Assembly (NCBI RefSeq): GCF_040869045.1
Contig: NC_090319.1
Span: forward strand, 361,725,739 to 361,789,738
Source: Eurosta solidaginis
Lineage: Eukaryota; Arthropoda; Insecta; Diptera; Tephritidae
DNA length: 64,000 nucleotides
Direction of reading: 5' to 3'
Position 1 is the first letter of the stretch. Every line of letters starts with the position of its first letter. This document shows positions 32,901 through 43,925 of the stretch, piece after piece. The position numbers were made by a program, and so were the translations under genes. The notes beneath the pieces are model-generated. The model was given only the letters and a program-made list of their open reading frames with translations, was not told where the DNA came from and searched no databases.

Positions 32901-32959
32901 ATGCTTGCGGTAGTAGCTAGTTGGCAGTTAGATTACAAATCTATGAGCCGACGAAAGCA

Positions 32960-33520
32960 TTATTCTCGAAAGCATATCGATGATACTTCGATAACAAACC
33001 AATAAAACATAGATAACTCTTCTAGAAAAACACGTCAACAACAAATCGGTAACACTCCAAAAAAAACTTATAGCTTTTCGAAAACAATTCAAATTTTTTC
33101 AATAGTTAAACGATAGCTTTCTTTAATAATCCGATTAATAATTGATAAAAAATCGGTGATAGCGGCGATAAAAAACTAAGAAATTATGGATAACGTTTGT
33201 TATCGATAACATGTTTATGACATTTACATAAGAAATATAATTCGTTTATATCCGGCTGATAACGAATGCATATTTAACTGATAAATCGTCGAAAAGGGAT
33301 GTATAATTAAACATTAACGACGGTAACAGTACGAAAACCTAACGTTGATTTTCGGTTTTGGTTCCCATCTTTCCTTTCCTCTCTTTTCTTCTTTTTTCCT
33401 AGCCTTTATTTTCATCCCCTACACCATACTCACACATCTCGCCTACACTTATATTCTGTGTTCCCCCGTATAGCATACCACTTCCAAGTATTACACTTAC
33501 ACTTACACCTTCCCAACGCT
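32960..33520 (+). repeat. TATCGAT-rich dispersed repeat, copy 3
   Basis: Words such as catatcgatgatacttcgat, tgttatcgataacatg and ctgataacgaatgc run from about 32970 to 33300. They are followed by ttttcggttttggttccc, a pyrimidine tract, and tacaccatactcacac. It has the same order as copy 1. Confidence 0.6.
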
Positions 33521-33554
33521 TAGCTTTATTACATACTAAAGTAAATATGTATTT

Positions 33555-33898
33555 AAAAAAATTAATAAACGAAAGGCTCGGTATACCTCCGAAGAGAATT
33601 TAGGCCAAGTTTCTTTTTCGATTTGGGTCGTGCTCCTTTGATTTTAACTACAAATTGGCGGGACGGGACCTACATGTTTTACGCCGACTCCGAATGGCAT
33701 CTGCAAGGCAGATGAGTTTTTACTTAGAAGCTTTTCCTAGCAAAAGTACATTCAGATTGTTTGCCAAATTACTACCGAGGGGCGACCCAGCTTATACAAA
33801 TTGTTTTTCTTATTGAAAAAACTTGTTTCCTAATTCCTGATGTTTCTCTGCCGGGGAACTGAATCCAGTATCTTCGGTGTGAAAGGTGGAGCTAGCAG
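33555..33898 (-). mobile_element. tRNA-Gly-headed SINE family A, copy 3 (diverged)
   Basis: The tail side is at left (aattaataaacgaaaggctc) and the decayed head at right (gaatccagtatcttcggtgt). Body blocks match copies 1 and 2: gacgggacctacatgttt, gcatctgcaaggcagatgag, ccgaggggcgaccca. The B-box reads gaactgaatccag and is no longer functional-looking. Confidence 0.75.
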
Positions 33899-34329
33899 AA
33901 TAGGTGAAAGATGTTGAAAAATGTTCCCTTGCTGTTTCTGAGTTAAAAAACTAAGGTAGTCAATCGCAATCCAGAATAACATTAAACATTTAATTAATGT
34001 GCTTAATAAAGAATAAACGCGGTGGAAAAGTTACCGTACTTAAGATACGTATAACCAATTTAAATCGGCTAGAATTACTACTGTCAGAGCAATTAAAAGA
34101 GCCAAAAGTTTTTTTTATGATGAAAATTTTAGTCTTGCTATGAACTCGCGGCAAACAATAAGGACGATTGGCGTTGGAAAAGCCAAAGAAAGTTAACCTA
34201 CTTACTCTGGCTTAGATGAAATTAACGTTAATTTTGCTAGTTTGCCTGTATCAAATCCTCGTGTTAGTCTTGACAACTATTGTGAATGTGTAAATGTTGG
34301 TGTCAGTCCTTTTGAATGTATGTGTGTTG

Positions 34330-34750
34330 ACGACTGTGATATTGTCAAGCCATATTCTCAGTGAAGTCAAACGCTATTGACTTTGATGGAACCAGAGCGA
34401 AATTTCTCAAAATTATATTGCCACAGTTTCTGTCACATGTGACACACCTAGTTAACTCCATACTAACGACCTGTGTTTTCCCTAAGTGCTGAAAAGTTGC
34501 TAAAATCATTCCTGTACATAAGAAAAATAACAAGTACAGGCCCATTGCTATCCTATCATTTTTGTCTAAAGTTGTTGAGCGTATTCTTCGTAAGCAAATA
34601 ATGTCATATGTGCATGATAACAGACTTCTAACAGATCGTCAGTCCGGTTTCAGACCGAAGCGAAGTTTCAGCTGTGAGATTTATGCTAATTGTGATTCTG
34701 TATGTAAAACCAAGCTAAATGTTGTTTATAACAACATTGCCAGATAAGTA
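34330..34750 (+). pseudogene. Jockey/CR1-type LINE RT fragment
   Basis: A plus-strand frame with a few stops reads AKFLKIILPQFLSHVTHLVN, then KVAKIIPVHKKNNKYRPIAI, LSFLSKVVERIL and LLTDRQSGFRPKRS. These are RT motifs 0 to 2 of a Jockey/CR1-type element (P-HKK---YRPI-, the SK--E-- helix, and the Q-GFR--RS loop). The catalytic YADD core is missing, and the frame is interrupted beyond 34750 by unrelated AT-rich sequence. It pairs with the 3' piece at 35505-35700 as parts of the same gutted element. Confidence 0.7.
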
Positions 34751-35504
34751 TTTAGGCTCTGTGCGAGTTTGCCTAAATTTCTACCTAAATAGGGAAAAAA
34801 CCTAAATCACTGAAAACTGTCGGTCAGGCAGTGAAAAAGAAAAACTTAGAATTTTTATGAGCATACATTTCAACCCATGTTTCAACCTAAATTCAAATGT
34901 CAAAATTCATAAACAAAAGCATTGATTTTTCAATATTGTATATGCAAACAAATGGCCCTTGTCCATTCAATTTAAGTAAATCATAGATCATAGAGCGATG
35001 ATCCCTGCTGCGATTAAGGTCTGATCTATTGTACGAGATGATGAGCTCAATTTTGTTCAAGCTGATGTTGGCGACACAAGAATGTGATCCTTCTCAAATA
35101 TGGACCGCAATCTCAACATATTTGGCAGCCAAGTGCACTAATTGACCTAAAGAAGTTATGGGAGGCGTACCGACATCACAGTATTGAATTCGAGATTATG
35201 GAAAAGGTCATTGTGCACGTGCTCCACTATGTCCGAAAAAAGCCTTATAAAACAGAGCCACTGCATTTTCTTGAACTGCTGTCTTGAGATAGGTACTTAC
35301 CGCGGACCCCATTTGACCTCTCTTCTTTTTAAGCGTGAAAACTCTTTAAAAATACCAGATTTCCCGTATTGTTATTATTTTCTTAGCAGAAATAAACAAT
35401 TTAGGTTTTCAAATCAACTTGCACAGTTTAATCAAGTGTTAATTATTAAATATTTCTTTTGAAAACTTGTTAAAATTCAGACAAGTGTTGTTCATGCATA
35501 AGGT

Positions 35505-35700
35505 TGTTCATACAAAGGAACCAAACTATTTATACCAGGGGATTCAGTTTCTTCTTCTATACACAAAACTCTGACATCTGAACGTAAATTTGTTATCAAC
35601 GCGGTACATCTTTGGAACTCACTTCCTGTTAGTTTAGGGCTTATTACTAATACACTACAATTTGGAAATAAAGTGTATAGCTTTTGCAATGATAGCTAAC
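35505..35700 (+). pseudogene. LINE ORF2 C-terminal end fragment
   Basis: A plus frame reads KLFIPGDSVSSSIHKTL, then FVINAVHLWNSLPVSLG, the 'LWNSLP' box that ends many CR1/Jockey-type ORF2 proteins. The downstream AT-rich stretch is probably 3' UTR. About 750 bases between this piece and the RT piece do not look coding, so the middle of the gene was deleted or replaced. Confidence 0.65.
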
Positions 35701-36705
35701 CACTACTGCTTTATTTTCAATACCTTCTGTGATATTGAAAATTATTTTTTATATACTTTCTTTTTTCAAAATATTTGTACCTCATTTTCTTTTTCCCTTT
35801 CCATAACAGCCGGTTCTGCATAGAAACTGGAGTCACTCGTGGTATTTTCCGAACTAAAATCCATTTAATTTATCCAGTAATGAGCTTATCTTAAGTTGAA
35901 CTAGTTGGTCTGAGAGGACCGCAAATAAACCCCTTTGTTACTAGAAGTTTGCTCAACAACCCAACTGAAAAAAACCATATGAATCCAGTACCTATATATG
36001 TTATAAAATAACTCCGTCCTCTTGCCAAATACTAGAAGCTTTATTTAATCTATGCTATTTTCGATTTGATAGTTGTGCCACTCCTGATAGCTAGAGTTTC
36101 AGTCTGCCGAGCGTACGGCATGAACACCAAACGTACTCGTTCGCTTCCTCCTTCACTTCCGATAGTAAGCCTATTATTAGATTAACTTTACTAGGTCACA
36201 TAATAGCTTATAAATATTGATCAGCCTAAGAAATATTAATTTTTATTCAAAGAATCTTAACAAAAGAAGAAAACTGCATTTTCTGGTTAAAAATATATTC
36301 GAAGTCACAAGGTTTCCTCAAAGCCATTGATATAATTTTTCTGCAATCTTGTTTACATACAAATACAATTATAACTATCCTTTGTATTGCATTTTCATTT
36401 ATTCGCTTTACTCATAATTTCTACGAAAAGAAAAAGCTATAAAATTTTTAACAAATTATAGAAATTTTTACTGTACTATAGTACTACAAAAGCTCATATA
36501 TTTCCAACTTCAATTAACACTTTCATAATACAGTAAAAATAGCACAAGGCTTGTTTGTTTGTATATTCATAAATATTAACGAATTCTTTTTCGTCTGAAA
36601 ATAAATGTGTTTATGTTTGTATGTATATGTACTTATCCAACAAAAACTGGCATAAGCAATAAGTAAAACTGGTTTCACTCCTGGCAGATAAACCTCAAAA
36701 TATAT
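35701..36705. other. Unannotated AT-rich stretch
   Basis: No recognised gene. Possibly LINE 3' UTR near the left side. Confidence 0.4.
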
Positions 36706-36960
36706 AGGACGTTGTGGCAGCGAACTGTCCTCAACGGGCCCAATGAAACTAGGCTAATCTTGTGTAAGGGTCCACACCCTATGGACGGCTGTTAGGCATA
36801 ATGTCAGGGGTGAGGGGGGAGACGCTTTAGTCGGCACTGTTTCGCATGTGCATTTCTCTGCGCTCCAGATCAGCATGCATCAATCGCGCCATAGCTAGAA
36901 AGGCCATCTGGCCAGCAGTCCTGCTATCTATTCGTCCGCACATTAGGAAAAATAAGTTCC
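36706..36960 (+). repeat. Dispersed repeat family E, copy 1
   Basis: ggacgttgtggcagcgaact, cgggcccaatgaaactagg and ctaatcttgt match ggacgttgtggcagcgcgct, gcccaatgaagccagg and ttaatcctgt at 45953-46010. This copy continues with a GC-richer stretch (gtccacaccctatggacggc) not present in the other. The nature of the family is unknown to me. Confidence 0.5.
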
Positions 36961-37089
36961 TTACGGAAAGTCTCTCTCCGGAAGAGTCTTTTGCTGAGAA
37001 AACGACAGATAATCCTCAGAATAACGCTTTATTTATAAAATGAAACATAAATATTGCCTAAATTTGAAGGATATGTAATAAATAGGACC

Positions 37090-37500
37090 CAGCTCTAGTC
37101 AATAAATTTTCGTAATATTCCTTATGCTACCTGGTTCATATATCTTATAATCAGGATATTGTACTCGATATTTTACCTTATTATAACACCTTATATAAGA
37201 CTGATTTTTAGTGTGTTATAAGCCGTATACAGCTGGTCTTAATACAGCAATCAGTACCTTATAATAAGGCACTTTTTCATTCTGTCCATGAGCTTTATAA
37301 TAGGGTAATTATATTCTTCGTAATGGCTTGTGATAACTCCTTATATAAGCCATATTTTGTATAGGATAGGTTAAAAGCCTTATACATAACGCTATCTTTC
37401 AGATAATAATTATGTCCGATGACAAATTTTCAGAAAAATTAGGGGTATTATAGAGAATCCCCCATACAACGATTATTCCTTATAGAATTAAAGCCTGATA
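37090..37500. repeat. TTATAA-rich palindromic stretch
   Basis: Many copies of ccttataataagg-like and ttatataag-like words (for example 37255-37270, 37295-37305) occur without a strict period. It looks like a decayed tandem or palindromic repeat. Confidence 0.5.
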
Positions 37501-37549
37501 CCATGAGCCTTTTGGCTATATGTATAAGACAAGATTCAAATTTTTTTCT

Positions 37550-37745
37550 GGGCGTCCATACACATGAACATTAGCGTGGCCCTCATTTTCCAAAGTGTTC
37601 CGATTCTTAATCTCACCCCTAGAAATATGCGAATAGCCTAAAAACTAGAATATACAAAGTTTTAGGTCAATCGAAAAAGGGTTAGAGGTGGCACAGAGAG
37701 CTTGAATTCCTGAAAAATGGCCAATTTTTACAATTTCTTAAATTT
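37550..37745 (+). repeat. Dispersed repeat family F, copy 1
   Basis: Matches the reverse complement of 47505-47700. Shared blocks are gcgtggccctc, tctcacccctagaaatatgc, acaaagttttaggtcaatc, ggttagaggtggcaca and gaattcctgaaaaat. Similarity by eye is about 70%. The copies flank the 38-47 kb block in inverted orientation. Confidence 0.6.
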
Positions 37746-38049
37746 GGTCAACCCTACTTCATTTGTTATGGGCGAAACGAAATTTATCGTGTAATTAGTA
37801 AGTTCTAGAAATATTTGAATTTCAAATAAATCTAAAACAACAAAAATTGGTCAAATAATAATAAAGTTATAAAATAAATTATGCCTTAAACACGGTGTCA
37901 TTACTTCAAGAATGTGTATATAATGAGTATAAGTAAATGAGTTTGTTTATAATTCTTTTATTATAAATTGTTTTGAAAATACATTTTTAAAACATATACA
38001 TATATTTTTTGAAACTTTAGCTGATATGTTTTTATATGATATTATTTCC

Positions 38050-38215
38050 TAGGATCTAATTAAGGATGATTTAGTATGTGATTCAAATTGTTTTTTGTAA
38101 TCAGGTACAACTTGTAAAAAACATTGATTTTCTTGTTCATCATTTGTAAGTATTCTATTATATTCTTCCATAAGCTTTACTGCCCGTTCTGCTGTGTCGT
38201 TAACTACTTTTATAT
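38050..38215 (-). pseudogene. Transposase-like pseudogene, 3' piece (split by gypsy element)
   Basis: The minus-strand frame reads VVNDTAERAVKLMEEYN, then QCFLQVVPDYKKQFE, and then ends. I recognise this as the C-terminal block of a large uncharacterised insect protein family that I believe is transposase-derived; I do not know a formal name. The upstream part of the same pseudogene lies on the other side of the gypsy element (44669-45840). The two were contiguous before insertion, with the ATAT target duplicated. Confidence 0.6.
38212..38215. repeat. Left target-site duplication (ATAT) of the gypsy element
   Basis: ATAT directly before TGTAAC of the left LTR; repeated at 44665-44668 after the right LTR. 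Four-base duplications are normal for Ty3/gypsy integrases. Confidence 0.85.
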
Positions 38216-38956
38216 TGTAACGGAATTGCTTGCAAATCCTCTTATTTGCAATCCTCTGCTAAGTTCGAATCACTAAACTGTTGAATAAATAACTCAAATA
38301 TTGAATAATGGAAAAATGGCCTTTATTAAAGTACTTCACAATATACACTTATACTTTGCTACTCGCTGGCTTAATAACCAAACTGATTGATAACTCAAAT
38401 GAAACTCTACTATTGGCCGCCAGATCGCGTGCTTAATCAAACTGATTGATAGCTCAACTCAAAGTGAATTACAGCGCCTCTTCATCTGTTGCCTTTTATA
38501 CTCTTTGGTTTCCTCGTTCGCATTTTTCCAGAATGTACTGGCATTGTCCATGAGCTCTCAAACTTCTCAGCTATAACTAAAATTGCACAATTTTATACAT
38601 CTTTTAGGCGCTTCCAGAATCTACTAGTCCAGTAGCTCTCAAACTTCTCAGATATATGCATGTGTTTGCGCATTTACTCTCCGCTGCTTGTATTCGTACA
38701 TGGTACATATGTGTAGACGCAATTATTTATTCGTTTATGTAGATACATAAAGATTCAATTATTGATGTGAATGTTTGTAGTTTACAGTCTCTCGCGCGCA
38801 CATAGGCGTATAAGTAAATGCATCTGTGTGTGACATCTCTCTGGGCTGCCTTATATATGTGTATACTTGATTTGATTATTAACGTAAATACTGCTTGGCA
38901 TGGCCTTAGCATCGCCTTAGTGATGGGATAACTTAGTGATGCTAATATCCGTGACA
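38216..38956 (-). repeat. 3' LTR of the gypsy element
   Basis: 741 bp, minus orientation. Minus-strand signals: TATAAAAGGC (38491-38500, promoter) and AATAAA (38322-38327, polyadenylation). Solo or partial relatives lie at 10144, 30812 and 50061. Confidence 0.9.
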
Positions 38957-38969
38957 CTGCCCTCCACCT
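38957..38969 (-). promoter_or_regulatory. Polypurine tract of the gypsy element
   Basis: The minus strand reads AGGTGGAGGGCAG immediately before the 3' LTR. It primes plus-strand DNA synthesis in an intact element. The pol stop codon (38968-38970) overlaps it. Confidence 0.8.
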
Positions 38970-40604
38970 AAGTCTGATCGTCCCGATCAGACAAATCTCT
39001 CGATCTAAACGTTGCCAGCCTTTCCAAATGGACCACTTTCATTTTGGTTCGTGGTTTACCGATGGTTTGTATGCGGTACACTACATCGTTGATCCGTTTT
39101 ACAATTTTGTATGGGCCTTCCCAATTACACTGCAATTTCGGGGACAAACCTTTTTACGTTGTGGGTTGTATAACAGCACCAAATCTCCTTCCTGAAAACA
39201 TTCTGAATTAATTGCTTTATCATATCTGGCTTTTATCTTGTCACTCATAATCTTTGTTCGTTGCCTTATCAGATCATGTATTTCTCTTACCTCTTCTTCC
39301 AAATCACTAGTGGATTTCCTGACATTTCTCTCCGCATTGGCATCTATCCCAAACTTCAAATCAGCTGGCAGTCTAAGGTCATTGCCAAAAATTACTTTTT
39401 CAGGGGTTTGGCCCGTTGTCTCATGCACAGCTGATCGGTAAGCAATCAAGAATAATGGTATGCGGGTGTCCCATTCTTTATGGTACTTGTCTACTACTTT
39501 CCTTAAATGCTCCTCCAATGTTCTATTGAATCGTTCTACCATACCATCGGATTGAGGATGCAATGCAGTTGTCCGTGTTTTTCGAATGCCCAATGACTTA
39601 CACATTCCCTGGAACACAGCTGATTCGAAATTCCTGCCTTGGTCAGAATGTAACTCCATTGGTACACCATACCTTGCAACCCATTCGTTTTTAACCACTT
39701 CTGCTACTGTTTCTGCTTCTTGGTTTGGGATTGGGTATACCTCTGGCCATGTACTGAAATAATCCATAACCACCAGTACGTATTTGTTTCCGCGGTTGCT
39801 AGTAGGAAATGGACCTGCGACATCCATGGCGATCCTTTCAAATGGCGCACCTGAGTTATATTGCTTCATCTGGCCATGACTTCGTGTTCTGGGCCCTTTC
39901 GCTCTGTTGCAAACCTCGCAGTTCGCAATCCACTCAGTGACCGACTGACGGCAACCAACCCAATAGAATCTCTGTTTAATCTTCTCGAGCGTCTTCGTGA
40001 TTCCAAGACGACCTCCGCTTGGACCATTATGCAGCTCGCTGAGCACGTCAGGAATCCTCTTTCTGGGAACAACTATCAGTTTATTCTTGTATTTACCATC
40101 CTCACTCTCCCATACTCGATGAAGGCAACCGGATATCAATTCTAAACTGTTCCACTGTGCCCAATATGACTTCGCAATGGAACTCTCTGCTGACATCTCT
40201 TCTCTGTTTGGTCTTTCATTTCGTTCGAGACCTTGCATATCACGTGACAGATCTGCATCTTCTAGCTGGCACTTTCTTAGCTGTTGCTTGTCCCATTCAT
40301 CTGTACATGTTATATTCATTAGCCGGACATCTATAATGTCTTCTTTAGCCTCGGCTTTTGAACAGTGCTTGCATTCCAAACTACATGGTCTTCGTGACAT
40401 TGCATCAGCATTTCCATGGGTACTACCTTTTCGATGCTCAATGGAAAAGTCGTAGCTTTGTAGTCGCTCGATCCACCGTGCCAATTGTCCTTCCGGATTA
40501 CGGAACTGCAGAAGCCATTTCACCGCTGCGTGATCTGTCCTGACATGGAATCGCTGGCCGTAGAGGTATTTGTGAAAATGTTTAATGCACTCTACCAATG
40601 CCAA
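38968..40604 (-). pseudogene. gypsy pol: RNase H C-terminus and integrase
   Basis: The 501-codon ORF (39099-40604) starts in the RNase H C-terminal part (RTDHAAVKWLL, then GNADAMSRRP). The integrase zinc-binding region is H...GGRLG...C-X2-C (CEVC): the second His of HHCC is Arg here (40008-40010). The DDE core is intact: MDVAGPFP, LHSDQGRNFES and DGMVERFNRTLEEHL. Integrase would join the element's cDNA to host DNA in the nucleus. Near 39150 a one-base shift moves the frame. The remaining C-terminal part with a WEGPY (GPY/F-type) motif continues in the adjacent frame to the TAG at 38968-38970. The changed His and frameshift make the enzyme non-functional. Confidence 0.85.
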
Positions 40605-40634
40605 CAGCTCTCTCCGCGTAACACAGTAGTTCCT

Positions 40635-41474
40635 CTATGGTTTTCCAATCGAACGGCTGTAATATGCAACTACCTTCTCCTGTCCATCGACCAGTTGTGA
40701 TAAAACTGTATCTAGAATAAATGTTGCTCCTGGAATCGGATATGCTAACATTGGGGCAGTGCATAAACGCTCCTTCAATGTTTGGAAAGCCACTTCTTGC
40801 TCCTTCTTCCATTCAAAAGCTTTATTTTTTCTTGTAAGCTCATGGAGGCTATGGGCTACGCTGGAAAAATTTGGTAAAAATCGGCGGTAATATGTGCACA
40901 GCCCAAGAAAACTTCTCAATTCATGTAGGTGCTGTGGTCTTGGCCAGTACTTGGCTGTACAGACACCTTCTGTAGTTACCTTGTGGCCCAAATAATTTAC
41001 TTCCTTTTTAAACAGCGTACACTTTTTGGGACTTAACTTCAGACCAGCGCCAGCTATTCTCTGGAAAACTTCCTCCGAGTTCTTAAGATGTTCATCAAAA
41101 CTCTTGTCCAATACGATGATGTCGTCCAGGTACACCAAGCATGTTTTCCAATGTAGTCCTTCCAGTACCTGGTCCATGAGTCTCTCAAAAGTAGCTGGTG
41201 CATTACAAAGTCCAAAAGGCATCACTGTAAATTGCCAAAGACCATTACCGACACTGAAAGCTCTTTTCTCTTTATCTTCCTCCTTCACCTCAACTTGCCA
41301 GTAGCCGCTTTTCAAATACAGTGTGTAAAACCATTTCGTACCAGATAGCGAGTCCAGAGTATCGTCAATTCTTGGCAACGGGTAGCTATCCTTTTTCGTA
41401 ACGTTATTCAACTTCCGGTAGTCCACGCAAAACCTCATTTTTCCATCCTTCTTCTTTACAAGTAGTACCGGTTA
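40635..41474 (-). pseudogene. gypsy pol: reverse transcriptase and damaged RNase H
   Basis: Open from a nonsense codon at 41472-41474 to another at 40635-40637, all in the pol frame. RT motifs: RFCVDYRKLNNVT, YPLPRIDDTLDSL, FTVMPFGLCNAPATF, and the catalytic CLVYLDDIIVLDKS. Then FLGLCTYYRRFLPNFS and the connection domain follow. In the RNase H start, FILDT is followed directly by VLSQ (junction about 40706/40707). About ten residues, including the region of the first catalytic Asp (normally D-A-S), are missing. RT would copy the RNA in the particle and RNase H would degrade it. The two in-frame stops at both ends suggest point nonsense changes rather than frame loss. Confidence 0.85.
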
Positions 41475-42518
41475 GCTCCATGGACTAGCTGATGGTTCGA
41501 TGACGCCGCTGTCATTCATTTCTTGTATGATTTGACTCACAACTTCCCGCTTCGATAGTGGAACACTACATGGAGCTTGACGGATCGGCCTAGCATCTAC
41601 AGTGTCAATTTGATGTTTCACTACATTGGTGCGGCCTGGTTTGGAACCATCCTGGTCAAATATGTTCGCGTATTTTATGAGCAGTTGTTTTGCCTTTCTC
41701 TGATAGGCTTCCTCTAGCCCATGCGTCCATGCCGTGATATCATTTGAAAGATCAGTATTACTAGATGAAACGTGTTCCTGGAGCTGTTCACAGTTAATAA
41801 CTACTTCGGCCTCTTGGCAGCTTCCCAAAATAGCTCCTTTGGTCAAATTGAATGGTGACTTGAACTCATTTAGTACTCTTACCGGAATACGTCCATCTTG
41901 TTTTGTCATAGCCAAGGTTTTTCCTACAAGTATGTTCAGTGCTGATTTATTTGCTGCTTCGACAACCCCCAATTTGTTTGTCCCACAATCTCCATCAACC
42001 TTTGCCCAGATGACTGCTTCTGATTTTGGTGGTATTTGCTGACTCTCTTCCACCAGCACTCGTTTACTACTGTAGCCTCTCTCGTAGCCAAAATTAAGTG
42101 GCACATCCATGTTCTTATATCGCATCGTCTTGCTTTGCATATCGATTTTGATGCCTTGGTTGATTAAGAAGTCCACTCCAATTATGATTTCATCAACAAT
42201 ACCTGCCACTATAAAATTGTGTAGTACCGTGACGTTCCCAATTGCTACTTCACATTATATTTCTCCAATTACCTGGGTGTCTTCTCCAGTGGCTGTACGC
42301 AATATTGCTCCATGCAATGGTCTTATCTTTTTGTTGACTAAATCCGCTGGAATGATGGAATGAGATGCACGCGTATCTACAGTCAGTAAACGTTCTTTTC
42401 CATCCACATGTCCTCCGACAGTAAGATTGCTCGACCTTCTTCCAATTTGTGAAATAGAGATTATGGGGCATTCAATTGAGGGAGTCTGCTGTCGCCCCTT
42501 GCTGCTGACCCGCTTTAG
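41472..42518 (-). pseudogene. gypsy pol N-terminal part: protease and RT lead-in
   Basis: The pol frame overlaps the end of gag (gag stops at 42515-42517 in another frame), so expression would need frameshifting. The aspartic protease active site reads LLTVDTRASHSII (Asp at 42375-42377). Where D-T/S-G-A/S is expected, the Gly is Arg (42369-42371). A TAA at 42255-42257 interrupts the domain. The flap-side block EIIIGVDFLINQGIKID lies downstream. The following region (41472-42209, open) links to RT and ends in HQIDTVDARPIRQAP and SASPWS before the TAA at 41472. Protease would cut the polyprotein during maturation. Confidence 0.8.
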
Positions 42519-43874
42519 TTTAACGATTGATTTGTCTTGGAGATTTGCTCATCTCCTTCTGCTCTGCATTTACGACCACCCACATTGTTGGAACTGTTAG
42601 GGTTGGTGTTGCAATAACGCGCAATATGCCCTGGCTTTCCACACTTAAAGCATTTGACTGCATCATTATTCTTCTGCTGCGTACCCTTCATTGCTTCCAA
42701 AATTGCGTTTACCCAGTCTGGCTTTTCCACTTCCACGCGATGAGCTTTGTACGCTGGCTTATTCAAAAGTGAGCCTGTTTCCTGAGTCAGTGCATGCGAT
42801 ACCGTTTCAGCAAACGTTAGTTTTGGATTCGCATATGTAGCCCGCTGCGTTTCCACATCTCGTATGCCATTTATGAAGCTCTGGCTTTTACCCTTTCAGT
42901 GTATTCCACGGATGCGTCTGCATTTGCAAGATGAGCCAATCTTTTAATATCTGAAGCAAACTCCTGCAATGTCTCATTTGCTTTTTGGTAGCGGTTTTGC
43001 AACTCAATTTGGAATATCTGTTTCCTATGCTCGCTTCCGTAACGATTCTCTAAAGCGCTCATCAATGTTTCGTAGTGGTTCCGCTCGTACTCTGGATGGT
43101 CTGTAAGATTTCCGCGGCAGGCCCTTTCAATGCCACGAACAGTGCAGCAACTTTATCTTCCGCATTCCAGTTATTCACTGCTGCGGTCTTCTCAAACTGT
43201 AGCTTAAAGACCTGGAAAGGAACAGAACCGTCAAAGGATGGTGTTTTTACCTTTGTATTGCTTGCTGAAACAGCTAGGCGGTTTAATTGCAACTCTTGTA
43301 TACGACCTCTCAAAGCATCCACCTCGGCTTCGATTTTTTCTTCAAACTGCGTTATTTTCTCGTCCATACGTGCTTCGAGTTTTGATGATATACGCGCCTC
43401 TTGCGCTTCGAGTTGTACTGTTATGCGTGCCTCTTGTTCTTTCAGTTGTGTCTCCATCTTTGATGTAATCTGTGTCGACATTTCTGACATACGCGTTTCT
43501 TGTGCTTCAATCTTCGATGTTATCTGTGTCGACATTTCTGACATATGCGTTTCTTGTGCTTCAATTTTCGATGTAATTCGTGTCTCTTGGGATTCCATCT
43601 GTGATGACATTGTCGATGTTTGAGCAGATATTGCAGTCAAAATCATGTTCAAGTCTGTGCTCGTAACTGTCTGCGATATTTCGTTTTTCTCTTCAATTTT
43701 TGTTACTTCCTCACCATCAAGATGAAAGTCATACTCTTCCACATCAATTCCTTCCGTTTCCATTGCCTCTCGTAGCCGTGCCTGAAGTTCAAGTTTAACG
43801 CCGCTTGTATTCAATCCACGGCTCTCCAACTCCTTCTTTAGTTGCTGGATCTTCAATTCACTGAACTTTGCCAT
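42515..43874 (-). pseudogene. gypsy gag with SAP-like N-terminus and zinc knuckle
   Basis: Three open pieces in different frames: 43062-43874 (270 codons), 42871-43065 and 42515-42856, so at least two frameshifts (near 43065 and 42865). The N-terminus FSELKIQQLKKELESRGLN followed by a helix resembles a SAP DNA-binding motif. Residues ~85-190 form a coiled coil made of repeats of about 20 residues (AQETRMSEMSTQITSKIE), encoded by a 60-bp tandem repeat. A capsid-like part follows (VFKLQFEKTAAVNNW), then HRKQIFQIELQNR, then the CX2CX4HX4C knuckle CFKCGKPGHIARYC. Gag would build the particle and bind the RNA. Confidence 0.85.
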
Positions 43875-43908
43875 GTCCTTGTTGTCCTCTGGAATTTATT
43901 CAACAATT

Positions 43909-43923
43909 CCTCTTCTGACACCA
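43909..43923 (-). promoter_or_regulatory. Primer-binding site, tRNA-Leu type
   Basis: The plus strand reads cctcttctgacacca, resembling the 3' end of tRNA-Leu with CCA. The minus strand is TGGTGTCAGAAGAGG, two bases after the 5' LTR. Elements of the mdg3/micropia/blastopia group are primed by tRNA-Leu, from family knowledge. Confidence 0.75.
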
Positions 43924-43925
43924 AT

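Noticed and set aside
38727..38957. 76-codon ORF repeated exactly at 44435-44665
   Set aside because: Duplicated because it lies in the LTRs; no domain or coding signal.
43075..43623. 182-codon plus-strand ORF rich in Cys/Ser/Ile
   Set aside because: Mirror of the gag coiled-coil repeats on the opposite strand.
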